DNA from: AP-15 sp963797115
GTDB taxonomy: Bacteria > Pseudomonadota > Alphaproteobacteria > ATCC43930 > CGMCC-115725
Reading direction: 5' to 3'
DNA length: 64,000 bases
Assembly (NCBI GenBank): GCA_963797115.1
Contig: CAWCOH010000004.1
Location: forward strand, 62,001-126,000
Below the pieces are notes generated by a model. It saw only the letters and a program-made list of their open reading frames with translations. It searched no databases and was not told the origin of the DNA. A program made the position numbers and the translations under genes. Shown one piece after another: positions 13,579 to 22,043 of this stretch; the stretch's first letter is position 1, and the number at the start of each line of letters is the position of its first letter.

Positions 13579-15030
13579 ATGGGTAGACCGGCCGGCTTCC
13601 TCGAGATCGAGCGCCGTGATCGCTCCTATGAGAAGCCGGAAATTCGCAGCCGCAGCTGGAAAGAGTTCGTCAAACCTCTGCCCGATGGCGAGAACCGCAA
13701 GCAAGCGGCACGCTGCATGGATTGCGGTATCCCGTTCTGCCATGAGGGTTGTCCGGTCAACAATCTAATTCCGGACTGGAATAACCTCGTCTACCGCGAC
13801 CAATGGCAGGCGGCACTCAAGATGCTGCATTCGACCAACAACTTCCCGGAGTTCACCGGCCGCATTTGTCCTGCACCCTGTGAGGCGGCCTGCACGCTCA
13901 ACATCGACGACAATCCGGTCACGATCAAAACTATCGAATGCGCGGTCGTGGATCGGGGGTGGCAAGAGGGGTGGATCGAGCCAATAATACCGCCGCGGCG
14001 GACCGGCAAGCGAATTGCAGTTGTCGGCTCAGGGCCCGCCGGGCTCGCCTGCGCGCAGCAGCTGGCACGTGCCGGCCATTCCGTGACCGTGTTCGAAAGG
14101 GCCGACCGGCTCGGCGGCTTGCTGCGTTATGGCATCCCCGATTTCAAGATGGAAAAGCAGCTGATCAACCGCCGCGTCGACCAGATGGAGGCAGAGGGCG
14201 TCAGCTTTCGCACCGAGGTCGAGGTCGGCACCGACTTGTCGATCGCCTCACTGCTCGACGAATTCGACGCCATTGCGATGACCGGCGGTGCGGAGCAGCC
14301 ACGCGACCTCGAAGTGCCCGGCCGTGAGCTCGACGGCATCCACTTCGCGATGGATTTCCTGCCGCAGCAGAACAGGCGCAATGCCGGCGACGATGAAGAA
14401 CGGGCGGCACCCCATGGAACAATCACCGCCAAGGGCAAGCATGTCGTGGTGATCGGAGGGGGCGACACCGGCTCCGACTGCATCGGCACCTCGGTGCGCC
14501 AAGGTGCCAATTCGATAACCCAGCTCGAAATCCTTCCCAAACCGCCTGAGCGCGAGAACAAAACGCTGACCTGGCCGGACTGGCCACTGAAATTGCGCAC
14601 CTCATCCTCACAGGAGGAAGGTTGCGAACGAGATTGGGCGGTATTGACAAAGCGCGCGATCGGCGCGGCCGGCTGCGTTACCGAAATCGAATGCGTCCGC
14701 GTCGACTGGCTGAGAAGCCCGGATGGCCGCTTCGCAATGCAGGAACTCCCGGGCAGCGGCTTTACGTTAAAGACCGACCTCGTGCTGTTGGCTATGGGGT
14801 TCTTGGGTCCTAGTGTCCCCGGTTTGGTCGAACAATCCGGAGTCGACCTCGACCCCCGCGGCAATGTTCGTGCGAGCACGATCGACTATCGCACTTCGAT
14901 CCCCAAATTATTCGCCGCCGGCGACATGCGGCGCGGTCAGTCGCTGGTCGTCTGGGCTATCCGTGAAGGCCGCCAATGCGCCCGCGCCATCGACGAATAT
15001 CTGATGGGCGCGAGCCTGCTGCCGCGGTGA
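13579..15030 (+). CDS. gltD: Glutamate synthase, small subunit
   Basis: A 483-residue FAD/NADPH subunit that feeds electrons to GltB through 4Fe-4S clusters. The N-terminal cysteines C-M-D-C-G-I-P-F-C-H-E-G-C-P and C-P-A-P-C-E-A-A-C (about residues 49-60 and 96-104) bind the clusters. The FAD site G-S-G-P-A-G-L-A-C is near 150 and the NADPH site G-G-G-D-T-G-S-D near 295. A typical A-A-G-D-M-R-R-G-Q-S-L-V-V-W-A element closes the FAD domain. It lies directly downstream of gltB in the same operon. Confidence 0.97.
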   Translation: MGRPAGFLEIERRDRSYEKPEIRSRSWKEFVKPLPDGENRKQAARCMDCGIPFCHEGCPVNNLIPDWNNLVYRDQWQAALKMLHSTNNFPEFTGRICPAPCEAACTLNIDDNPVTIKTIECAVVDRGWQEGWIEPIIPPRRTGKRIAVVGSGPAGLACAQQLARAGHSVTVFERADRLGGLLRYGIPDFKMEKQLINRRVDQMEAEGVSFRTEVEVGTDLSIASLLDEFDAIAMTGGAEQPRDLEVPGRELDGIHFAMDFLPQQNRRNAGDDEERAAPHGTITAKGKHVVVIGGGDTGSDCIGTSVRQGANSITQLEILPKPPERENKTLTWPDWPLKLRTSSSQEEGCERDWAVLTKRAIGAAGCVTEIECVRVDWLRSPDGRFAMQELPGSGFTLKTDLVLLAMGFLGPSVPGLVEQSGVDLDPRGNVRASTIDYRTSIPKLFAAGDMRRGQSLVVWAIREGRQCARAIDEYLMGASLLPR

Positions 15031-15186
15031 AGGTCGCGTCCACCTCGCCAACCGGCGACTGACGATGCGGCAGATATCCGGGCTTTTTGCGCCCCTCTCG
15101 GGCTGCGGTTGTGGCGAGGCAATTTGCGGCACAATCGCGGGTACGGGCCGACGGGTCGTCGCGCGCAAGGTTCTTGACGCGCAGTT

Positions 15187-15966
15187 GTGGTTTTGCAACT
15201 CGGTCTTCTTGACTGGGCCGGGCTGGCGGCAACGGCGGCTGGCGCCGCGCTGCTCTATACGCTGACCGGCTTTGGCTTCGCCGTTCTCTCGACCCCGGCC
15301 TTTCTGCTGTTTCTCGATCCGCTTCAGGCGGTCCAGATCGTCATCATCATCTCAACGGCGCTGTCGATCACGACGCTGCCGAGACTGTGGCGCGCAGTCG
15401 CTCCGGCTCTTCTCCTGCGGCTGACGCTCGGCAGTGTGGCCGGGTTGCCGCTCGGGCTCATCGCGCTCCGCCACGCCGATCCGATCATAGTTCGCCGACT
15501 GATCGGGATCACGATCCTGGCGTTTACAGTCGTCCTCGGCTGGGTCCGGCTCCGCGGATCGGGCAGACATATGGCGCTGCTTGGCATGAGACCTGGTCGC
15601 GACCTAGCAGTCGGGGCGCTATCGGGTACCGCAACCGCGCTCGTCGGAATGGCGGGTCCGCCTGTGCTTATCTACTTGCTGCTCGCCGGAACACCGCCGC
15701 CAACCGTCCGCGCGACGCTTCTCTCGTTTTTCGGCATTGTCTATGCGGCAGCACTGCTCTCCCACGCGGTCGCTATCGGCATCTCCGCCAGCACCTGGAT
15801 CGGGGCAAGCATCTTGATCCCGTTCGCCGCGCTCGGCGCCATTGCCGGCCGGCCGCTCGGCGACCGGCTCGGCGTCCACGCCTTTGCCACGCTCGCCATA
15901 GCTCTTCTCGCCATAGCCGGGCTCTACACTCTTGCAGCGTCGGCCGGACCCGCTGCCCATCAATGA
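15187..15966 (+). CDS. TauE/SafE (TSUP) family membrane permease
   Basis: A 259-residue protein with about eight hydrophobic segments in two repeated halves. The first half has T-G-F-G-F-A-V-L-S-T-P (near residues 26-36); the second has G-M-A-G-P-P-V-L-I-Y. These are the signature loops of the TSUP/sulfite exporter family. Members export small anions such as sulfite or sulfoacetate, or are uncharacterised; no sulfur gene lies nearby to fix the substrate. I use the GTG at 15187; no strong ribosome site is visible, so the start is uncertain by a few codons. Confidence 0.85.
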   Translation: MVLQLGLLDWAGLAATAAGAALLYTLTGFGFAVLSTPAFLLFLDPLQAVQIVIIISTALSITTLPRLWRAVAPALLLRLTLGSVAGLPLGLIALRHADPIIVRRLIGITILAFTVVLGWVRLRGSGRHMALLGMRPGRDLAVGALSGTATALVGMAGPPVLIYLLLAGTPPPTVRATLLSFFGIVYAAALLSHAVAIGISASTWIGASILIPFAALGAIAGRPLGDRLGVHAFATLAIALLAIAGLYTLAASAGPAAHQ

Positions 15967-16421
15967 TCGCTGATCATCCGAACTGGGACATAGTGAGGCA
16001 GCATGGTGACGGCAGCGGCAAGCCCGGATAGTATTAGGATGCTGCGCGCCGCGGCCTCATGGCGTTCGCCGCAGTCGAGGGTGGGTGTAAGCGCGTGGGT
16101 TGAATGATGATCGGCCCTCCAGGATTGCCAAAGTTTGGACGTCGGGTGTTTTCCTTTGCTGGGCCTAAGCCGGCTCGCCCACCGTCGCACCACCACACCA
16201 GGAAATGGGTTACCGGACTCTACCTCGCGGGAGTACTCGCCCATTTCAGTCATCACATGGTCGACCTGCCGGCCGGCAGCAATCCCTCCTTCGAAGCACT
16301 GACGAGCGCCCCGTTGAGCCTGGTTTGGCCGGCCGATCTGATCGGCACGCTGCTCGATCGAGGCTGATCACGAGAAGAAGATCGTGGGAGCACAAAATTC
16401 AGGCCGGGCGCAGCGAAAATC
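15967..16421. other. 455-base convergent intergenic region
   Basis: It lies between convergent genes. Short frames occur on both strands (for example 16104-16367 on plus), but none has a recognised domain or good ribosome site. I see no clear terminator or repeat. Confidence 0.4.
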
Positions 16422-19400
16422 TCACTTAACCCGCGGCTCGAACGGGACGGGTCGAGCGGGCGGCGCGTGCAGCATCATCAGGCCGCTGAACGCAACGATG
16501 TAAAATAGCGCCGCCAGGCGGGGCGCTTCGAGGAGATAGTCAAAAACGCCGGAAAACAGGAACGCTACCAGCGAGGCTGCCACCGCGGCTGCCATGCGAT
16601 CGCCCCGCGCCATAGCACAGGCCGCGCCTGCGAGGGCCGTGCCGGCAAGCAGGACGAAGGAAGTCAGACCCAATACACCACCTTCGAACAAGCTCATCAG
16701 ATATTGGCTGTGGATGCGCCAGACGAGGTGCTGGTCATCAGTGAAATACCAGCGCTCCGTCCCTCGGGAGAAATCCCCATTGACGAGAATGTCGCGGCGT
16801 TGCGGATCAACCATTCGAATATGACCGACTTCGATCGTGGTACCCGGGATCGGGTCGAACAAGGCCAATTCGACCGGTCGCTTGATCCATCCGAGGACTG
16901 CGTCCATGTCGAGGCCGGCAGTCGAGATCACCGTACCGAAATCCTCCCATATCCCCGAGCCGCGGGGCCGGAATGTCGAGGCACTGCATTTCTCCGAGTA
17001 AAGCAACAGCTTCTCGCAGAGGATTATAGATAACTCACCTTTGCCATTGGGTGATCGCAGGGCGCCGAACAGCCGATATTCCTGGTCAGGCTCGACTGGA
17101 ACTTTCTGCCCGAAATAGATCGGCAGTCCGCCGGTCACAGACAGAAAGGGGTAGCCCCCATCGTGCTCGACGACAAAGTTCGTCGGAAATCGGCCGTCTG
17201 GTTTGCGGGCAAGAAGGACGCGCGGGTAGGTGCCGAGCCCCATGCCGAATAGTGCGGTGAAGAGACTGTCGTCGCGCAGCCTCATCCCGCCGGTCCAATT
17301 GCTCTCTCGATAGATCAAGTCGAGCGTCACGGTCTGCAGCCGCTCGGCCATAAAGCGCGTATCGAGGGCAGCGAAGACAACTCCCCCAACTACCAATAAC
17401 GGCAGGGCTGAAAATACCGCCGAGCGAACCGCACCCCTATCGCCTCGGCGAGCCGCCCAGGCCCAGCCCAGGCAGCCGACAAACGTCGAGACCAGCGCCG
17501 CGACGTAAGCGGCACGTGCAAATGTGACGACGAGGGCGTAACCGCCGCAAATAGCGACGCCGAACATCGCGAGAAACGTCAGAGGGCTTGGCCGAAGCAG
17601 ACAGACGAGCAAAAAGGGAAGTGCCATCGCGATATATGCGCCGATGTGGCCGCCGCCTATATGCATGCTGGAGAACGTGCCAACAACGCGGTATCCGGTC
17701 GAGAAGTCGAAGAGTCCGGTAAAGACGGCACGTTCGGCCAATGTCGCTGCCGCCACGAGAGCGAGGCCGGACATCATGCCGGCGCTCAACCAAACCATCC
17801 AATCGCCGCGCGCGCGCATGCTCTGGCGCAGAAATGGCAGCAGCGCGAGCGCCACAAAGAAGCCTTTCGCTAGGCGCAGCGCATCGTCGGGCCGGAGATA
17901 AGGATTATCCGACCCGCCCTCCGGCCCCGGCAATGCAAGACCAAGCGCGATGCTCAGCAAATAGCTGCCGACGGCCAGCGCGAGAACGGCGCCGGGAAGA
18001 CCTGCGAGAACGAAATCGGCGCGCCGAGGCGGCGCTCGCAAGACCAAAATCCCGATCGTGACGAGGACGAACGGGTCCGTCTCTCCGACATACATCCACC
18101 CGGTCCACGGCGTAAGATCGAGCGCCGGCAATGCGGCAGGGATGATTGTCAGCCAGAGAGGAGGCCAGCGCCACAGTGCCAGTGCATAGAGCGTAAGCGC
18201 GACGCCCAAGACCCATCGTGCCAGCGGGTAGTTTGCTGCCATAACGAGCGCCAATGCGAGGCATACCGCCGCCACGACGAGCCCCGCTAGGGTCGTCGCA
18301 CCATCAATTCGGCTCGTCTTGTCGGATATGAGACTGCCGCGACCAGGTGACACGGATGCGTGTTCGTCGACTGCGATCCGATCGGGGGCGGTGGTTCTCG
18401 TCTGGACGACCGGCTTGCTTGTCGGCTCGGGTCCTATCACGGCACCCCGCGAACCTCTCCTCTGCTCCGGAACCGGCGCCCGGTTGCGTCGGGTTTCGTC
18501 TTCGATCAGCGCGAACACCGCGCCGATCAGCAATGCCATCACGGCATCCGTGATCTCCGCCGTGCGATTGGGCAGATAGGTCTGCGCTTGACTGGTCATA
18601 AACAGGATTGTCGCGACGACAAACGCGGATGATCGAAGCCGAAGTCCGGCTCGCGTGAGAAGCCAGATCGAGCCGCCGAAAAGAAAGAATTTTTGCAGAA
18701 ATGATAGAACGCCGATCTCGACAGAGCCGTACATGAACCCAAGAAACGGGATCCAGCTGAACGCACGGCCTGAGGACAAAAACTCGAACGGTTCGAGCCG
18801 TTCGGCGACGACATAGCCGCAAAAGAGCAGAGCGATGAGGGTGACACGCAGACGCGTGCCGACGGCGAGCGCGCCCCACACGCAAAAGGCCAACCCCGCC
18901 CCGGCGACCTCGGCTGCAGATAGCGTCGTGTCGACGATCATCACCTTGGCGACGATCACGGAGCCGACGAATAGCGGAAACAGTAGCCAAACACGCCTGT
19001 GTCCGCCGACAGCCTCGATTAGAACGCCGATCGCCAGCCAGGTCGCCACGTAGCGGAAGAGATCGTAGCCCGTCACGCTGGGATTCAGGATGACCGGCTT
19101 GACGGCGTGCCAGTATTTGTGCAGGTCGACCGTTGGGACGTAAGGGAAGAGGCGGTAGCCAGACCATGCGCTGAGAAGCAACAACGGCACCCGCTCGGAC
19201 GCGACGTCCCGAAGCAGTGGCCAGCGGAAACTTCCGCCCGTCAGGCCCCCGCCTATCGCACCCAGCAATGTCCCGAGGACATTTGCGTAGAGGTCGGTCG
19301 CCGCCGTCTGGCGGCCGGCGTCATAATACTGCGCCAGTTCCATGCAGGTGCTGAGGACCGCCCCCGCTGCAACCACCATCAAGATGCGCTTCGTCGCGCT

Positions 19401-19631
19401 CCGAGCTCCACCGATGGCAAGGATCGCGAAAAAGCCGAATGGCGTATAAAGCGCCATGTTTGCAATGAAATCGCCGCGGCTCGGCGCCTCTGCCCAGCTG
19501 CTGAAAAGCGCGCGTGCTGCTGGGCTGAGGCCAGCACTCGGTTGACGAAACATGAAGGGGTAGAGCGAACCGTATACAATGACGGCGATCACTATCACCG
19601 TCGCGATCGAGAAGTTCCTGCGCAGCTGCAA
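16422..19631 (-). CDS. VanZ domain / O-antigen ligase-like membrane protein fusion
   Basis: A 1069-residue polytopic membrane protein. Residues 1-130 look like a VanZ domain: an early membrane helix with Y-G-S-L-Y-P-F, then D-F-I-A-N-M-A-L-Y-T-P-F-G-F and M-E-L-A-Q. Further membrane helices fill 130-370. A second multi-helix block (about 440-1050) resembles the O-antigen ligase/polymerase (Wzy/WaaL-like) group. A roughly 180-residue extracytoplasmic insert lies near 790-970, including a beta-rich, N-G-D-F-S-R-G-T-E-R-W-like segment, before W-R-I-H-S-Q-Y-L. A role in polysaccharide assembly is inferred. The frame begins with TTG at 19631, only one base after AGGAGG, so initiation may really be at the CTG seven bases past that site. 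The IS at 19642 may have displaced its promoter. Confidence 0.75.
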   Translation of the reverse strand: MQLRRNFSIATVIVIAVIVYGSLYPFMFRQPSAGLSPAARALFSSWAEAPSRGDFIANMALYTPFGFFAILAIGGARSATKRILMVVAAGAVLSTCMELAQYYDAGRQTAATDLYANVLGTLLGAIGGGLTGGSFRWPLLRDVASERVPLLLLSAWSGYRLFPYVPTVDLHKYWHAVKPVILNPSVTGYDLFRYVATWLAIGVLIEAVGGHRRVWLLFPLFVGSVIVAKVMIVDTTLSAAEVAGAGLAFCVWGALAVGTRLRVTLIALLFCGYVVAERLEPFEFLSSGRAFSWIPFLGFMYGSVEIGVLSFLQKFFLFGGSIWLLTRAGLRLRSSAFVVATILFMTSQAQTYLPNRTAEITDAVMALLIGAVFALIEDETRRNRAPVPEQRRGSRGAVIGPEPTSKPVVQTRTTAPDRIAVDEHASVSPGRGSLISDKTSRIDGATTLAGLVVAAVCLALALVMAANYPLARWVLGVALTLYALALWRWPPLWLTIIPAALPALDLTPWTGWMYVGETDPFVLVTIGILVLRAPPRRADFVLAGLPGAVLALAVGSYLLSIALGLALPGPEGGSDNPYLRPDDALRLAKGFFVALALLPFLRQSMRARGDWMVWLSAGMMSGLALVAAATLAERAVFTGLFDFSTGYRVVGTFSSMHIGGGHIGAYIAMALPFLLVCLLRPSPLTFLAMFGVAICGGYALVVTFARAAYVAALVSTFVGCLGWAWAARRGDRGAVRSAVFSALPLLVVGGVVFAALDTRFMAERLQTVTLDLIYRESNWTGGMRLRDDSLFTALFGMGLGTYPRVLLARKPDGRFPTNFVVEHDGGYPFLSVTGGLPIYFGQKVPVEPDQEYRLFGALRSPNGKGELSIILCEKLLLYSEKCSASTFRPRGSGIWEDFGTVISTAGLDMDAVLGWIKRPVELALFDPIPGTTIEVGHIRMVDPQRRDILVNGDFSRGTERWYFTDDQHLVWRIHSQYLMSLFEGGVLGLTSFVLLAGTALAGAACAMARGDRMAAAVAASLVAFLFSGVFDYLLEAPRLAALFYIVAFSGLMMLHAPPARPVPFEPRVK

Positions 19632-19743
19632 TCCTCCTAGCTACTTTCCGGCGCAAAAAGCACGTTTAGGACGACTGTGCAACGAAGCCGGGCACGCGGA
19701 CCCGCCGGCAGGTTGCCGCCGGCAGGGTGTGAAGTGAGTGGGA

Positions 19744-21182
19744 TTACTGGCTGGGCTGCTTGGCCATGACGCGGCTGATGTTGACCAGGTTATCGGCAAT
19801 CACCCCGAGGCCAACCCAGCGCTTCATCCCGGCATCGCCCTTATATCGGCTACGACCCAGTCCGTGCCGTCGCTTGACCACGCTGATGCGACCCTCGCAG
19901 CCGGTGCGCCATTTCTGGCCGTTGCGGAACCAGCGCTTCTTCTGCTCGCGTTTGCGCTCGGGGCTCTTGGTCGAGCGATTGGGGACGCAGACGCGCTTGA
20001 CGCCCTTGGCCTTGGCGGCCGCCTCGTTTTTGGCCGAGTAGAAGCCGGCATCCGCCGCCACCAGGCGCGGTGTGCAGCCCAGCGTTGCTTGATGCGTTTC
20101 GATCGCGGCTGGCAGCAGATCCGAGTCGCTGGGCCGCTGATCGTAGACTTCGTAGGCGATGACGATCCGGTTCTCCGCCTCCTGCAATTTGACCATCTTG
20201 CCGAATTCGGTGGGCTTGCCGGCCTTACCCCCCGCTTTCGCGAGGGCAGGCTTTTACGAATGACCTCGGTCGTGGGCTCGAACAAGCTGACGATCTTACC
20301 CTCGGCATGGGTGTCGCCGGCGAAGACGCGCGCTTTGGTCTGCCGCATCACCTGCCGCACGCGCGGCACCATGCTCTCCAGTTGCCGGCTCAGCCCCTCC
20401 AGCACGACCTGCCGCTGGATGTCAGCCGCCCGCTTGACGCCGTCGCCGATCTCCTTGGCGAAGCGCTTTGCCTGTCCCACCACCCGGCCGGTTGCCTCCA
20501 GTAATCTATGGTAAGCCTGCGCCAACTTCTCGCCGCTTTGTCGACCTTTGGCGCGGGCCGCCCGCGCGATCTCCAGCACCCGCCATTTGACGCTGCGGCT
20601 GCGGTCGCGCAGTTGGGCGCCGGCCGCCCCAGCGATCCCGGTGATCTTCTTCATCGTGCGGGTCAGCACCCGCACCCCGTCGCCCAATAGGCTGCTGTCG
20701 GTGGGGTAGTGAATGTTGGCCTCGACCACCGTGGTGTCGACGCGCATCCGCCGGCCTTGCGCCACCCGATGGTCGCGGGCGATCTGCACGATCCGATCAT
20801 GGATCTGTTGGACCACCAGCGGCCCCACCGCGAGGCCCCAACGGCCCATGGTCTTGGCGTCGGGCATCTTGGTGCCGCCCACCCGGGTGAAGTCGCGATA
20901 CACCAGATTGGCCCGCACCTCCCGTTCCAGCACGCCATAACTCCAGTTGCGCATGTGCTTGAGCACAAGCAAACGCAGCACCACCTCGGCCGGGGTGCCC
21001 GGCCGGCCGCGACTGCGGCTCTGCGGATGCCGCTTGGCGAGAGCCTCGTAGACCGTCGCCACGATCTCCTTGTCGGCCAGCACCCGATCGGCGTGCTTCA
21101 TCCACTCTTCGTGCAGACCCTTGACTTCGTCGGCGATCAGCCCGTCGCCAAAGCTGCGCTGCGACCGCCGGGTCTCAATCAC
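19744..21182 (-). pseudogene. ISNCY-family transposase, frameshifted
   Basis: The first part (GTG at 21182 to about 20250) has the N-terminal helical region and a first catalytic-type Asp in M-R-V-D-T-T-V-V-E-A-N. The second part (20196 to 19744, another frame) continues with V-A-A-D-A-G-F-Y-S and R-W-F-R-N-G-Q-K-W-R-T-G-C-E-G-R. The two reconnect as E-V-I-R-K / G-K-A-G-K-P-T-E-F-G if about 23 extra bases near 20231-20254 (GC-rich, palindrome-like) are removed. The GTG start overlaps the end of the DUF6788 frame by eight bases, suggesting translational coupling. The family name is from motif recognition. Confidence 0.8.
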
Positions 21183-21522
21183 GGTTCTGCCCGGCGCGTC
21201 TTGGCGCGGCGTCGTCCGGCCGCAGCAGTGCATGGTTGAGCTCGCAGATGTCCTCGAGCGCTTTCTTGAGCTTGTGGTAATTGCCGAGCCAGCGGCGCAC
21301 TTCATCAACCTGTTCGCGGCGCAGGCTGAACTGGCGAGTACGGCCGCCGGCATAGCTGATGGTCAGAACCCACAGCGGGTGCCCGCCGCCGCCGGCGCAG
21401 ATCGTGCAGCCGCTGGTGTGGCGCACGGTCCGCTCGAACAGCGAGCCGCGCAGAATCTCTCCGGTCACCGGCAACTGGGTGACGAGCGCTTGGCGCGTCG
21501 CGATGATCTGGTCCCGCGTCAT
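21175..21522 (-). CDS. DUF6788-type protein carried in the IS
   Basis: A 115-residue protein: R-G-S-L-F-E-R-T-V-R-H, then a C-T-I-C-A-G-G-G-G-H zinc-knuckle-like element (near 41-50), a beta segment ending R-T-R-Q-F-S-L, and a helical R-R-W-L-G-N-Y-H-K-L-K-K-A-L tail. It resembles the small DUF6788 proteins. It lies inside the IS, upstream of and overlapping the transposase, so it is probably an IS accessory protein, perhaps for end binding. No ribosome site is obvious before the ATG. Confidence 0.7.
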   Translation of the reverse strand: MTRDQIIATRQALVTQLPVTGEILRGSLFERTVRHTSGCTICAGGGGHPLWVLTISYAGGRTRQFSLRREQVDEVRRWLGNYHKLKKALEDICELNHALLRPDDAAPRRAGQNRD

Positions 21523-21803
21523 CTAAATAAATGATACGAAGATCATTGCGATGCGTCAAGCGCTTTTCTCCCAAAAAACTAAACCGCGATGCAGCCGCCG
21601 ATCGAACCTTGAGAAGGGCCGCCTGCCGCGCAGTGCCCGCACAAAATGTCCGTCCTTGCAGTTTTCCTGAGCTCCGGCGCGCTTAGATCAATCACTTAGA
21701 CCGGTTATTTTTGCGCCGGAAAGTAACTATACTTCCCAAGGCGTAGGCAATTAGCCGCCCATGCGGGGAATGTCTCAATCCCATCTTACGAGGAGCACAC
21801 TCC

Positions 21804-22043
21804 ATGGCCAACGAACTCACCGAGCGGATCGACATCGAGAAACTCGACAAGGCGACGATCGACAAACTCTCCAACGACGTCGCCCGCGGGCTCGCGGAAA
21901 TTGCGCGCGAACAACCCAAGGGCCAGTTCCACCTCAAGCTCGGCCACGTCAAGATCGCCTTCAGGAATTCGACCCACACCGAGGTCATCATTGGCGAGCC
22001 GGAGCCAGATGATCCGCAAACGCCTCCTCCCGGCGGCGGGTAA
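21804..22043 (+). CDS. Small protein, candidate RiPP precursor for adjacent radical SAM enzyme
   Basis: A 79-residue protein preceded by GAGGAG at good spacing. The N-terminal 38 residues are charged and helical, as in leader peptides (D-I-E-K-L-D-K-A-T-I-D-K-L). The C-terminal part is beta-like with aromatic residues (F42-H-L, F53-R-N-S) and ends in an acidic, Pro-rich tail with G-G-G. The radical SAM/SPASM gene overlaps its 3' end by 35 bases. Position, size and context suggest the substrate of that enzyme; a non-substrate helper is also possible. I do not recognise a named precursor family. Confidence 0.6.
   Translation: MANELTERIDIEKLDKATIDKLSNDVARGLAEIAREQPKGQFHLKLGHVKIAFRNSTHTEVIIGEPEPDDPQTPPPGGG

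Larger units (their letters stand above)
19642..21725 (-). mobile_element. ISNCY-type insertion sequence with 18-bp perfect terminal repeats
   Basis: The left end TACTTTCCGGCGCAAAAA (19642-19659) is the exact inverse of the right end at 21708-21725. Between them lie an accessory frame (DUF6788) and a transposase, both on minus. Length is 2084 bases. I cannot recognise a convincing target-site duplication. The left end is three bases from the ribosome site of the VanZ-type gene, so insertion fell between that gene and its former upstream region. The transposase is frameshifted, so this copy is probably inactive on its own. Confidence 0.85.

Noticed and set aside
16104..16367. Short plus-strand frame between TauE and the VanZ-type gene
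   Set aside because: No ribosome site, no domain and low-complexity basic content; it could be a remnant but I cannot support it.
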